Shown here piece after piece: positions 1 to 7,824 of a stretch of DNA of 64,000 nt. Source of the stretch: Enterobacteriaceae bacterium RIT693. GTDB taxonomy: Bacteria; Pseudomonadota; Gammaproteobacteria; Enterobacterales; Enterobacteriaceae. The notes beneath the pieces were generated by a model. It did no database searches. It saw nothing but the letters and a program-made list of their open reading frames with translations, and was not told the origin of the DNA. The DNA lies in NCBI GenBank assembly GCA_009668225.1, contig WJYK01000001.1, positions 186,001 through 250,000 on the forward strand, given 5' to 3'. Within the stretch, counting starts at the first letter, position 1; each line of letters opens with the position of its first letter. Made by a program: the position numbers and the translations under genes.

Positions 1-841
1 GGTGTAATGCAAACTCAATTAACATATCGGCCGGTAATGTCTCGATATAGACTTCGCGCTCATAGCGAAGTTTTTTAATTTGCCGCTGGGTTAAATCAGA
101 AACACTCCCAATAGCCAGCAGCACTTTATTTGTACGGCGCCGCCCGGAGGAGAATTTTAGCCATGACAATTGAGAGGTGAATACGCCGGGATCGACACAG
201 AAAAAAGGCACTTTTGATTTCTGCACCGCCAGAGCAATTTGCTGAATGTCATCCGCCGTTGTCGCGTCTATAATCACAATACGAACATTGCTTCTATAGA
301 GCTCCCTCAGCTTTTTGGTCAGGGTGCTCTCCCCGCTCAATACATCACGCAGACAAATATATCCTACGCTCTTATTTGTCTGCTGGCGGAAAAGCTCAAC
401 AACGGAAGATTCCAGCATTGGGTTTTTGGGGTCATTGCGCATGGCGGTATTTTGCAGCGGTATACCGTCAACCAGCAGCGATCCCCCCACGCAGATGCGG
501 CCGCTTGAAGGATAAACGGGCACAACAATCGCCATCAGATGCGGGAAGCGATCAATAACGGCATCCACCTCCGCCCCCAGATTCCCGCGCAGCGTCGAAT
601 CAATACGCTTGCTTATCAGCGTCTCCTCGGGATTGATGCGAGCAACGCGCTCCGCCACGCGCTGGTATGCCTCACAGGATGAAACCGAGCGAGAATCCGT
701 TGAGAAAGAGATGACATCAAAACGCGTCTCCTCTTCATCGTGGTCATCCAGGCAGGTCATGGTGGTAAACCCCTTGGTACTCAACAGCGCGGCGGTGGCA
801 TTTGCGCCGGTTAAATCATCCGCGATTATGGCTATTTTCAC
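1..841 (-). CDS. Four-carbon acid sugar kinase family protein (3' end outside window)
   Basis: I translated this partial reading frame by hand from a GTG at 841 to the window edge (280 codons, no stop). It begins MKIAIIADDLTGANA; the ADDLTGA motif near residue 7 marks the N-terminal domain of the DUF1537/four-carbon acid sugar kinase family (OtnK, DtnK and relatives), cytoplasmic ATP-dependent kinases of tetronates and similar sugar acids. A GAGGGA Shine-Dalgarno lies 7-10 bases before the GTG. It follows the DeoR-type regulator by 29 bases on the same strand, so the two are probably one operon. The substrate cannot be told from sequence. The C-terminal nucleotide-binding domain is outside the window. 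Confidence 0.85.
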   Translation of the reverse strand, partial: MKIAIIADDLTGANATAALLSTKGFTTMTCLDDHDEEETRFDVISFSTDSRSVSSCEAYQRVAERVARINPEETLISKRIDSTLRGNLGAEVDAVIDRFPHLMAIVVPVYPSSGRICVGGSLLVDGIPLQNTAMRNDPKNPMLESSVVELFRQQTNKSVGYICLRDVLSGESTLTKKLRELYRSNVRIVIIDATTADDIQQIALAVQKSKVPFFCVDPGVFTSQLSWLKFSSGRRRTNKVLLAIGSVSDLTQRQIKKLRYEREVYIETLPADMLIEFALH

Positions 842-870
842 AGTGCTTCCCTCTCTGTATCGGATTAAGA

Positions 871-1590
871 TCACGTCATAAGCGGCTCGCGATTGACGAT
901 GATCTGATTAAAATTAGCCAGATCGGCTATTTTGTAATGGCAAAATACATTCCTTTTACTTTCATCAACCAACAGTACCGATTTTGCGGCATGATTCATC
1001 GCCATCCATTTGCAGTCGGCTTTACTTTGCGTCGTGGTCATGGCGCCATAGTTTTCACCAAACCCATCCGCCCCTATAAATGCCAGGTCGGTGTAATGAT
1101 CGCTCAGGTAGCGCAGCGTTTCACTGCAATAGGCTGAACGACTCTCTCTGACTAACTCTCCAGGGCAAATAATCAGCTTAACGCCGGGATTGTCATTCAA
1201 TATATAAGCAGTAGAAATATCATTAGTAATAATGGTTAGTGGAATGTCGATCAGCCAGGCCAACTGTTTCACCGTCGTACCACCATCCATAAAGATCACT
1301 TCGCCGGGGCGTAAAAGGTTATAGGCCTGTAATGCGATAGACTTTTTCCACTCAATATTATGCTGCGCCTTATTCTTATAGTCTGGACTCTGGTTAATAA
1401 AACCCTTAATAATCTGCCCACCAAAAATAACTTTCGCTTTTCCTTCTTTTTGCAGCTCATCGACATCCCGACGAATAGTCATATGTGAAACCGTAAAGTA
1501 TTCCGCTAACTGGTTAATGGTAATTGAATGATTAACATCAAGCATTTCGATAATGCGGTGTACCCTTTGCATTTTGGAATAACGTGTCAT
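871..1590 (-). CDS. DeoR-family transcriptional regulator
   Basis: The protein has 239 residues from ATG 1590; an in-frame GTG at 1620 would add ten. Residues 1-60 form a winged HTH of DeoR type (ITINQLAEYF then VSHMTIRRDVDEL). The rest is a DeoR sugar-phosphate sensor domain, with the conserved stretch GEVIFMDGGTT near residue 95 and the D-G-F segment of the ISOCOT fold near 190. It precedes the sugar kinase in the same direction and diverges from the SIS isomerase gene. It is therefore the likely local repressor, acting from the 170-base gap and responding to a phosphorylated intermediate. The effector molecule is unknown. Confidence 0.88.
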   Translation of the reverse strand: MTRYSKMQRVHRIIEMLDVNHSITINQLAEYFTVSHMTIRRDVDELQKEGKAKVIFGGQIIKGFINQSPDYKNKAQHNIEWKKSIALQAYNLLRPGEVIFMDGGTTVKQLAWLIDIPLTIITNDISTAYILNDNPGVKLIICPGELVRESRSAYCSETLRYLSDHYTDLAFIGADGFGENYGAMTTTQSKADCKWMAMNHAAKSVLLVDESKRNVFCHYKIADLANFNQIIVNREPLMT

Positions 1591-1656
1591 GACCACTGTC
1601 TCGTTGAGTGTTAGCTTCACTCGATTTTTAAGCTAACTGTTTTAAAAAAACACAGC

Positions 1657-1672
1657 TGTGAATAAAATCACA
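1657..1672. promoter_or_regulatory. CRP (cAMP receptor protein) binding site
   Basis: TGTGA-ATAAAA-TCACA matches the CRP core (TGTGA-N6-TCACA) exactly in both half-sites. It lies in the divergent gap between the DeoR-type regulator and the SIS isomerase gene, 104 bases before the GTG of the latter. This implies catabolite control of a sugar-use locus. Binding is inferred, not shown. Confidence 0.75.
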
Positions 1673-1712
1673 AATTCACAACCTCTTCACTAAATAAGAA
1701 AATTAAAAGAGT

Positions 1713-1734
1713 ATTGTGGTAAAAACCCCACAAT
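1713..1734. promoter_or_regulatory. Inverted repeat, candidate operator of the DeoR-type regulator
   Basis: ATTGTGG (1713-1719) and CCACAAT (1728-1734) are perfect 7-base inverted arms with an 8-base spacer. The repeat ends 26 bases before the GTG of the isomerase gene, where a repressor would block transcription. Assigning it to the adjacent DeoR protein is inference. Confidence 0.5.
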
Positions 1735-1760
1735 CAGCATCATTAGTTTAAGGAAACAAC

Positions 1761-2768
1761 GTGAATAATAAAACCGACACCATGCAAGAATTAATTAGCA
1801 GAGGCCGTAACGTATTACATGAAGAGGCGAAAGCAATAATTAGCGCAACCGCTAATATTAATGAAGGATTCGCTCGCGCAATTAAATTAATATTAAATTC
1901 ATCGGGCAAGGTCATCGTCAGTGCGATAGGAAAGCCGGGCTATATTGCGCATAAAATTTCGGCCACGCTCTCCAGCACCGGAACGCCATCGTTTTTCCTG
2001 CACCCCGCGGAAGCGCTGCACGGCGATCTGGGACGAGTCTGCCGGGAAGATGTCATGCTTATTCTTTCTAACAGTGGTGAAACAGCTGAAATCGTGAATA
2101 TGCTGCCGACGCTAAAGCGTATTGGCGTACCGATTATTTCAGTATGCGGCTCGGCAGATTCTACGCTTGCTAAGCACAGCGATATTTTCATTTCGTCAAA
2201 GGTTGAGCACGAATGTTGCCCGCTGAATCTTGCGCCCACCACCAGTACCACGCTGGCTCTGGCTATCGGCGATGCCGTCGCCGTCGCCCTCATGCAGGAG
2301 CGGGAATTCAGTACAGAGCATTTTGCTTTTTATCACCCTGGGGGGTCATTGGGCAGAAAACTGTTGCTGACGGTTGAGAAAGTCATGCGCGGCGGGGAAA
2401 AAGCCTGCCTGTTAAGCCGCGACACGACCATACTTGACGCGCTGTTCACCATGACGCGCCACCTTTCCGGCGCGGTGCTTATTGTTAATCAACAAAATGC
2501 GGTGGAAGGTATTATTACCGACGGTGATATTCGTCGCTACGTGATGTACAACAACCTTTTCCTGCAGGCAGCGGTAGTGGAAATAATGAACCCTTGTCCC
2601 GTCTGTATTCACCAGCACCAACTTGTCGATGAAGCCCTCAGCATCATGGAACAACATCAGCCAGGCCCCATCACCGTGCTCCCCGTACTTAACGATCTCA
2701 ACCAGGCTGTCGGTCTGCTGCACCTCACTGACCTGCTGAACATACGGCCTGTACCTGACGCCATATAG
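1761..2768 (+). CDS. KpsF/GutQ-type SIS-CBS sugar-phosphate isomerase
   Basis: This 335-residue cytoplasmic protein has an N-terminal SIS domain (about 40-180) and two CBS domains (about 205-325), the layout of D-arabinose-5-phosphate isomerases KdsD, GutQ and KpsF. Family motifs HPAEALHGDLG (near residue 80) and HPGGSLGRK (near 195) are intact. The family interconverts ribulose 5-phosphate and arabinose 5-phosphate. The GTG start has AAGGA six bases upstream. Its neighbours, a sugar-acid kinase and a DeoR-type regulator, suggest a catabolic role like that of GutQ rather than lipopolysaccharide (Kdo) synthesis. The exact substrate is unknown. Confidence 0.88.
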   Translation: MNNKTDTMQELISRGRNVLHEEAKAIISATANINEGFARAIKLILNSSGKVIVSAIGKPGYIAHKISATLSSTGTPSFFLHPAEALHGDLGRVCREDVMLILSNSGETAEIVNMLPTLKRIGVPIISVCGSADSTLAKHSDIFISSKVEHECCPLNLAPTTSTTLALAIGDAVAVALMQEREFSTEHFAFYHPGGSLGRKLLLTVEKVMRGGEKACLLSRDTTILDALFTMTRHLSGAVLIVNQQNAVEGIITDGDIRRYVMYNNLFLQAAVVEIMNPCPVCIHQHQLVDEALSIMEQHQPGPITVLPVLNDLNQAVGLLHLTDLLNIRPVPDAI

Positions 2769-2786
2769 ACATAAAAATACATTTAT

Positions 2787-2804
2787 ATTGAATATAAATT
2801 CATT
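2787..2804. promoter_or_regulatory. ARG box (ArgR operator) upstream of artJ
   Basis: ATTGAATATAAATTCATT contains the perfect dyad TGAAT-ATAA-ATTCA, matching the ArgR consensus (TGAAT-N4-ATTCA). It lies 70 bases before the artJ start. artJ is known to be repressed by ArgR with arginine in E. coli. The second, 3-base-spaced box usual at ArgR operators is at best degenerate here. Confidence 0.8.
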
Positions 2805-2873
2805 TTTTGGCATGGTTATTTGACGTCGGGAAACGGCGATTTAAAACAATATTGACAGACGGGAGCAACACGC

Positions 2874-3605
2874 ATGAAAAAGTTACTGTTAGCCGCAGTG
2901 TTCGCAACAGCCGCATTCAACGTGGCCGCGGCAGAAAAAATCAACTTCGGCTCTTCGGCAACCTACCCTCCTTTTGAATCTCTGGATGCCCGTAATCAGA
3001 TCGTCGGTTTCGATATCGATCTGGCAAAAGCATTATGCAAACAAATGCAGGCCGAATGTACGTTCACCAACCACGCCTTCGACAGCCTTATCCCTTCGCT
3101 GAAGTTCCGTAAATACGATGCGGTCATTTCCGGCATGGACATCACGCCGGAGCGAGCAAAACAGGTCGCCTTCACCAACCCGTACTACGCCAACTCGGCG
3201 GTGGTGATTGCGAAAAAAGGCCAGTTTAGCTCGCTGGACGATCTCAAAGGCAAGCGTATCGGGATGGAAAACGGCACCACGCACCAGAAATACCTGCAGG
3301 ATAAGCATCCTGAGGTGAAAACCGTCTCCTACGACAGCTACCAGAACGCAATTATCGACCTGAAAAATGGCCGTATTGACGGGGTATTCGGCGATACGGC
3401 CGTGGTGAATGAGTGGCTGAAAACCAACCCTCAGCTGGGCACCGTAGGCGAGCATGTGACCGACGCACAGTACTTTGGCACCGGTTTAGGGATTGCGGTT
3501 CGCCCGGATAATCAGGCGCTGTTGAAGAAGCTGAACGACGCGCTGGCGGCGATTAAAGCAGACGGGACGTACCAGAAGATCGGTAACGAGTGGTTCCCGC
3601 AGTAA
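2874..3605 (+). CDS. artJ: Arginine ABC transporter periplasmic binding protein ArtJ
   Basis: This 243-residue family-3 solute-binding protein has a signal peptide cut after about residue 19 (hydrophobic LLLAAVFATAAFNVAAA). The mature protein aligns almost gap-free with E. coli ArtJ (FGSSATYPPFESLDA, GFDIDLAKALCKQMQ, GDTAVVNEWLKTNP). It binds L-arginine in the periplasm for the ArtPQM permease. In E. coli artM lies immediately upstream, but here that position holds the SIS isomerase gene, so ArtPQM must be encoded further left or elsewhere. An ARG box precedes it. Confidence 0.95.
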   Translation: MKKLLLAAVFATAAFNVAAAEKINFGSSATYPPFESLDARNQIVGFDIDLAKALCKQMQAECTFTNHAFDSLIPSLKFRKYDAVISGMDITPERAKQVAFTNPYYANSAVVIAKKGQFSSLDDLKGKRIGMENGTTHQKYLQDKHPEVKTVSYDSYQNAIIDLKNGRIDGVFGDTAVVNEWLKTNPQLGTVGEHVTDAQYFGTGLGIAVRPDNQALLKKLNDALAAIKADGTYQKIGNEWFPQ

Positions 3606-3720
3606 GTTTGTTCTCACTCCGGGCCGCTCCTTCGTCACAAATATGTTTTATGTAAGGCCCGCTAAGATTCCGTTCACCTCAAGTACAAGCTCATATGCTA
3701 TCACCGAGCGTAGTGAACGT

Positions 3721-3748
3721 GTCCGGGGGATAACGCCATCCCCCGGAC
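3721..3748. repeat. Perfect 11-bp inverted repeat, left end of the structured island
   Basis: GTCCGGGGGAT (3721-3731) pairs with ATCCCCCGGAC (3738-3748) around a 6-base loop. No T-run follows on either strand, so it is not a standard intrinsic terminator. It may mark one boundary of the island between artJ and rlmC. Confidence 0.7.
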
Positions 3749-4158
3749 AGCCCCGGCGCCCGGCGAGCTCATCGCCGCTGAAGCGGTAAACCCACCGGCT
3801 ATCACCCAAACATTCGGGGTCGTTCGCGATTCGTTCCCGACGATCGCTCTCTTTCGCTGCTCCCGGCAGCTCAACCCCGACTGAGTTGGGTCATAACCGG
3901 GGGCGATGAGAGCCGGGGACAAGGGCGTGGCTGTGGGACTTGCAGCGCCTGTGACTTTCAGCGTGGCTGCGAATTTGAAGCGAGGCTCGGTTCCGGCTTA
4001 AATCGCCTCGGTTTTCTCTCCGACTGGCCAGGGTCCGGACGTCGGGAACGGCCGGAGGCTGAGAGCGTCGGGAACGCATCTCAGCCGAGCCAGGACTGGG
4101 AGATAAAACGGAGGTCTGCCGCTTTAGCGGTCGATTTATTTGGCCGGGAGTCCGGGGT

Positions 4159-4187
4159 CTCGGGGAAGTGACGGTGACTTCCCCGAG
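4159..4187. repeat. Perfect 11-bp inverted repeat, right end of the structured island
   Basis: CTCGGGGAAGT (4159-4169) pairs with ACTTCCCCGAG (4177-4187) around a 7-base loop. A second small hairpin follows at 4192-4206. Together with the stem at 3721-3748 it brackets about 460 bases, suggesting one structured unit. Confidence 0.7.
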
Positions 4188-4281
4188 TCGTTCACCGGTT
4201 CGGTGATGACACATGAAACAGGGCTGAAAGTGAACGGAACCTTAGCCGAGCCTGCAGAGACCGCTGGCACGAATGCCAAGG

Positions 4282-5412
4282 TTAGGGACAATACTCCAGT
4301 AGCGTCAACACCTCGTAGTGCGAAGTATGCGGGAACATATCAAACAGCTGGGTACGCACCACGCGGTAACCCGGCAACATCTTAATATCCTTCGCCATGG
4401 TCTGCACGTTGCAGCTCGAATAGACGATATACCCCGGTGCCATCTGCGTCAGATAATCACAAAGCGCTTTGCCAATGCCTCGACGCGGCGGGTTCAGCAG
4501 CACCAGCTGCGGGATATCCTGCTGGGCGACGGCAAACTGCGTGGAATCCAGCGCCTGAAAATGAATATTATGCAGACCCAGTTTTTCTGCCGACTGCTTC
4601 GCGCTGGCAATCGCTTCCGGGGCGATTTCTATCCCGGTTAGCTTCATCTCCGGCGTGGCGCAATGCAGCCCAAAACCGCCGACACCGCAGAACAAATCCC
4701 ACATATGGTTGACCGGCAGCTCTCGCACCCAGTCACGGGAGGTGGCATATAGTTGGGAAGCGACCTGCGGATTGGTCTGGAAGAAGCTTTGCGGGCGAAT
4801 AAACAGCGGCACACCGTTGAAGACTTCCTCTAACGCTCGCTGTTCGGTCAGCGGGATTTCCTGCTCGCCTTCCATAATGGCCATATGCACCGGCTGAATA
4901 TTGGCCGAAATCACCTTGAGCTGCGGAAGCTGCTGCTGGAGCCACGGCAGCGCCGCTTTCAGCTGCTCCAGCTTACTTTCGGAGCGCAGAACAAAGCGCA
5001 GCATCATGCCGCCATCGGCCTGGCTTTCAGTCAGCAGCAGATACTTCAGTTCACCACGCCTGCGCACCACGTTATAAGGCGTTAATCCCGCACGGGCAAT
5101 AAACGGCTTCAGCGCCGCAAAAACAGGCGCAAACGAGGCGGGATAAAGCGGGCAGTCGGTTAAATCTTCGGGCGTGCCGTCGCGGTGCAGCATCCCCAGC
5201 AGCGGTTTTTCCACGCTGCCGCTGACCACCATTTTGGCTTTGTTACGAAACGCCTGCTCAGGGCCGCTGACCGGCTTGCACCACTCGCCCACCTCAATCC
5301 CGTCCAGCAGTTGCCGGAGATCGGTCATTTTAGCGGAAAGCTGGTCTTCAACCGGTTGTTCAATCCACTGACAGGAACGACAGCGGCCAGCATCATAGAG
5401 CGCGCATTGCAT
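4282..5412 (-). CDS. rlmC: 23S rRNA (uracil-747-C5)-methyltransferase RlmC
   Basis: The 376 residues match E. coli RlmC/RumB (375). Cysteines 3, 11, 14 and 87 are in place for the [4Fe-4S] cluster. A class I SAM site is seen at [12 protein letters not shown], then LLNPPRRG. The catalytic cysteine is C334 in VYSSCNVQT, which attacks C6 of uracil 747 before C5 methylation. It is cytoplasmic and modifies 23S rRNA during assembly. It is convergent with artJ across the structured island, and the ybjO gene lies upstream on the same strand. Confidence 0.95.
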   Translation of the reverse strand: MQCALYDAGRCRSCQWIEQPVEDQLSAKMTDLRQLLDGIEVGEWCKPVSGPEQAFRNKAKMVVSGSVEKPLLGMLHRDGTPEDLTDCPLYPASFAPVFAALKPFIARAGLTPYNVVRRRGELKYLLLTESQADGGMMLRFVLRSESKLEQLKAALPWLQQQLPQLKVISANIQPVHMAIMEGEQEIPLTEQRALEEVFNGVPLFIRPQSFFQTNPQVASQLYATSRDWVRELPVNHMWDLFCGVGGFGLHCATPEMKLTGIEIAPEAIASAKQSAEKLGLHNIHFQALDSTQFAVAQQDIPQLVLLNPPRRGIGKALCDYLTQMAPGYIVYSSCNVQTMAKDIKMLPGYRVVRTQLFDMFPHTSHYEVLTLLEYCP

Positions 5413-5460
5413 AGGAAAACCCTGAGAAAAAACGAGGGCGCAGATTGTAGCACTCTGCGC

Positions 5461-5928
5461 TTACTGAAGTCTGAAAAAAAGCTGGCTGCGGGCGGGAACA
5501 AACAGCAGAAGCAGCACCAGAATATCGGGCAGCTTTTGGGTGAACAGCGAACGGAAGATCTCACGTTTTGTGCCACCGGCGATACTGAATAATTCAGGAT
5601 ACCCCCAGCCAAGCGAGGCCAGAGACAAATAAGCAACGGAAATAATCTGGGTAAGCAGAAACACCCAGCGCCCCCAGTTGCGCCCTTTGATTATCACGAA
5701 CGCGCAGCGCAGTTCGACAAAAAGCATCACCAGGCTGCCGAGAAAGACCAGCGTCAAGGGCCAGGTTTGTACGCTGCGGTGCACAAAATCCATCACCCCG
5801 CTAATCCCAAGCATATTCAGCAGCAGCAGCAAATCCAGGCATCGAGTAGTGACGATGCCGATAGCCGCCACCATGACCAGCGTGGGGACGTTTAATTTTG
5901 CATGAGATGACCGCTGTTTCCTGATAAT
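5461..5928 (-). CDS. ybjO: YbjO-family inner-membrane protein, probable ATT start
   Basis: The first in-frame ATG (5874) gives 137 residues. However, similarity to E. coli YbjO (162 residues, as I recall it) continues upstream: the codons before that ATG read SSHAKLNVPTLV, against SSHARLNVPALV in E. coli. Between the upstream stop and this stretch the only plausible start is ATT at 5926-5928, eight bases after GAGG, giving 155 residues. Hydrophobic segments near 30-50, 65-85, 95-115 and 135-150 predict a four-helix membrane protein (DUF2593). Function is unknown. It lies between potI and rlmC on the same strand. Confidence 0.8.
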   Translation of the reverse strand: MIRKQRSSHAKLNVPTLVMVAAIGIVTTRCLDLLLLLNMLGISGVMDFVHRSVQTWPLTLVFLGSLVMLFVELRCAFVIIKGRNWGRWVFLLTQIISVAYLSLASLGWGYPELFSIAGGTKREIFRSLFTQKLPDILVLLLLFVPARSQLFFRLQ

Positions 5929-5955
5929 TTCTACAACCTCGCGTTCCTTACGTCA

Positions 5956-5980
5956 CGGTGCCGCGACAAGCGCGGCACCG
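5956..5980. terminator. Hairpin after potI
   Basis: CGGTGCCGCG and CGCGGCACCG form a perfect 10-base stem with a 5-base loop, 29 bases past the potI stop. No U-run follows in the pot direction, so it may be an mRNA-stabilising or weak termination structure ahead of ybjO. Confidence 0.5.
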
Positions 5981-6009
5981 GAGGCACATCATTGCAGATT
6001 TTAGGCGTT

Positions 6010-6855
6010 TTAACTACGTCTTGCACTCTGGATGTCGCGCAGGCGCTGCTTTTCTGCTCGCGCCATAAACCACCATGCAATCAAGCCGATAACCCCTACT
6101 ACGCCGAGAATAATCGACGCCAGGGCGTTAATTTCCGGGTTAACGCCCATACGCACGCTGGAGAACACCAGCATCGGTAGCGTGGTCGCACCCGGCCCGG
6201 ACACAAAGCTGGCAATAACCAGGTCATCCAGAGAAAGCGTGAACGCCAGCAGCCAGCCGGAGATAATCGCAGGCGAAATCATCGGCACGGTGATCACGAA
6301 GAACACTTTCAGCGGCGTCGCCCCGAGATCCATCGCCGCCTCTTCAATAGAACGATCCAGCTCACGAAGGCGAGAGCTAATCACCACCGAAACATAAGCG
6401 GTACAGAACGTCACGTGCGCCAGCCAGATGGTGAGCATGCCCCTGTCGCCCGGCCAGCCTATCGCGTGCGCCAGCGCCACGAACAGCAGCAGCAGCGAAA
6501 GCCCGGTGATCACGTCCGGCATAACCAGCGGTGCGGTCAGCATAAAGGCAAAGCCGTTTGAGCCACGGAAGCGACCAAAACGCACCATCACCACGGCGGC
6601 AATCGTCCCGAGGATCACGGCCATGGTGGCGGCAGCCGCGGCAATGGTCAGGCTCAGGCCAACGGCGTTCATCATTGCCGAATCCCGGAACAGCTCACCG
6701 TACCAGCGCGTGGACCAGCCGGCCCATACCGTTACCAGTTTAGAACTGTTAAACGAGTAGATAACCAGCATCAGCATTGGCGCATACAGAAAGGTAAAGC
6801 CGATGACCAGGATCAGAATACGCCACGGGGAACGCACGACAGGTAAGTTGTTCAT
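6010..6855 (-). CDS. potI: Putrescine ABC transporter permease PotI
   Basis: The 281 residues from ATG 6855 equal the E. coli PotI length. About six membrane helices are predicted, with the permease coupling motif around EEAAMDLGATPLKVFF (EAA loop, near 175-190). It forms the inner-membrane channel with PotH for putrescine uptake. Its ATG overlaps the potH stop (ATGA, 6852-6855), giving translational coupling. An upstream in-frame codon would add 14 residues inside potH, but the E. coli N-terminus MNNLPVVRSPWR starts at 6855. Confidence 0.95.
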   Translation of the reverse strand: MNNLPVVRSPWRILILVIGFTFLYAPMLMLVIYSFNSSKLVTVWAGWSTRWYGELFRDSAMMNAVGLSLTIAAAAATMAVILGTIAAVVMVRFGRFRGSNGFAFMLTAPLVMPDVITGLSLLLLFVALAHAIGWPGDRGMLTIWLAHVTFCTAYVSVVISSRLRELDRSIEEAAMDLGATPLKVFFVITVPMISPAIISGWLLAFTLSLDDLVIASFVSGPGATTLPMLVFSSVRMGVNPEINALASIILGVVGVIGLIAWWFMARAEKQRLRDIQSARRS

Positions 6856-7814
6856 GCGTGATCCTCCGCCGCTTTGTTCTGGTACTTGTGGAACCACATG
6901 ATCGGCACGATAAGCAGCAGGAGCATGATAATCGCCACGGCAGAGGCCACCGGCCAGTCGCGGTTATTAAAGAATTCCTGCCACAGGACGCGGCCAATCA
7001 TAATGCTGTCCGGCCCGCCAAGCAGTTCCGGAATAACGAACTCCCCTACCGCCGGGATAAATACCAGCATCGAACCGGCAATAATTCCACCTTTGGTCAG
7101 CGGCACTATCACACTAAAGAAGGTTTTCAGCGGACGTGCGCCGAGATCCAAAGAGGCTTCAACCAGCGAGTAATCAATGCGCGTCAGCGCGGTATAAATT
7201 GGCAGCACCATAAACGGCAGATAGGCATAAACAATGCCGATGTACACCGCAAGGTTGGTGTGCAGAATGGTCAGAGGCTGGTCGATAACCCCAAGCCACA
7301 TCAGCACGTTATTCAGTATGCCGTTGTTTTTCAGGATCCCCATCCACGCGTACACGCGGATCAGGAATGAGGTCCACGAAGGCAGAATAACCAGCAGCAG
7401 CAAAATATTGCGCGTTGAGGGCTTACTGTGTGCCACCGCCCAGGCGAGCGGATAGCCCAACCCCAGGCAACACAGGGTTGAAATCGCCGCCACCTGAAGG
7501 GATTGCAAATAGGCTTCAAAATAGAGCGGATCGTCCGTCAGCTGGAAGTAGTTTGCCAGGTTCAGGGTGATCGACAGTTGCCCGTCAGCCCAGCTAACCA
7601 AATCGCTGTACGGGGGGATAGCGCGGGCAATTTCCGAAAAGCTAATCTTAAAGACGATCAGAAACGGCAGCATAAACAGCAGGATCAGCCACAGATACGG
7701 CAGCGCGATGACCAGCTTGCGGCCATGAGCCATCTGTATCCGTGCCAGCCAGCGCTTTATGCCTCCGGGTTGCGGTGCGGCGGGCTCTGCCGGGCCATCA
7801 GAAAGTGTTGTCAT
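6852..7814 (-). CDS. potH: Putrescine ABC transporter permease PotH
   Basis: This 320-residue inner-membrane permease has six to seven hydrophobic helices and the EAA coupling loop VEASLDLGARPLKTFF (about 215-230). It pairs with PotI. E. coli PotH is 317 residues. It lies in the potFGHI operon, 10 bases after potG, and ends in a 4-base overlap with potI. Confidence 0.95.
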   Translation of the reverse strand: MTTLSDGPAEPAAPQPGGIKRWLARIQMAHGRKLVIALPYLWLILLFMLPFLIVFKISFSEIARAIPPYSDLVSWADGQLSITLNLANYFQLTDDPLYFEAYLQSLQVAAISTLCCLGLGYPLAWAVAHSKPSTRNILLLLVILPSWTSFLIRVYAWMGILKNNGILNNVLMWLGVIDQPLTILHTNLAVYIGIVYAYLPFMVLPIYTALTRIDYSLVEASLDLGARPLKTFFSVIVPLTKGGIIAGSMLVFIPAVGEFVIPELLGGPDSIMIGRVLWQEFFNNRDWPVASAVAIIMLLLLIVPIMWFHKYQNKAAEDHA

Positions 7815-7824
7815 CTTGCCCTCC

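Larger units (their letters stand above)
3606..4281. other. Gene-free structured island between artJ and rlmC
   Basis: These 676 bases between two convergent genes hold no credible gene. The short frames on either strand have arginine/proline/serine-rich translations without domains. The stretch is G+C-rich and full of hairpins: a perfect 11-base stem at 3721-3748, a perfect 11-base stem at 4159-4187, TCACCG-GTT-CGGTGA at 4192-4206, and CCGCT/AGCGG mini-stems just inside both ends. The phrase CGTCGGGAACG occurs twice near 4040-4080. It looks like a dispersed structured repeat or an RNA-encoding element; I cannot name the family. Confidence 0.55.

Noticed and set aside
3891-4214. 107-codon minus-strand frame in the structured island
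   Set aside because: Arginine/serine/proline-rich translation without domain or start signal, produced by G+C-rich structured DNA; frames on the other strand look the same.
4238-4265. GGAACC near 4239 as a hrp box
   Set aside because: The downstream element is GAGACCG instead of CCACNNA, and it points at no gene of the secretion system.
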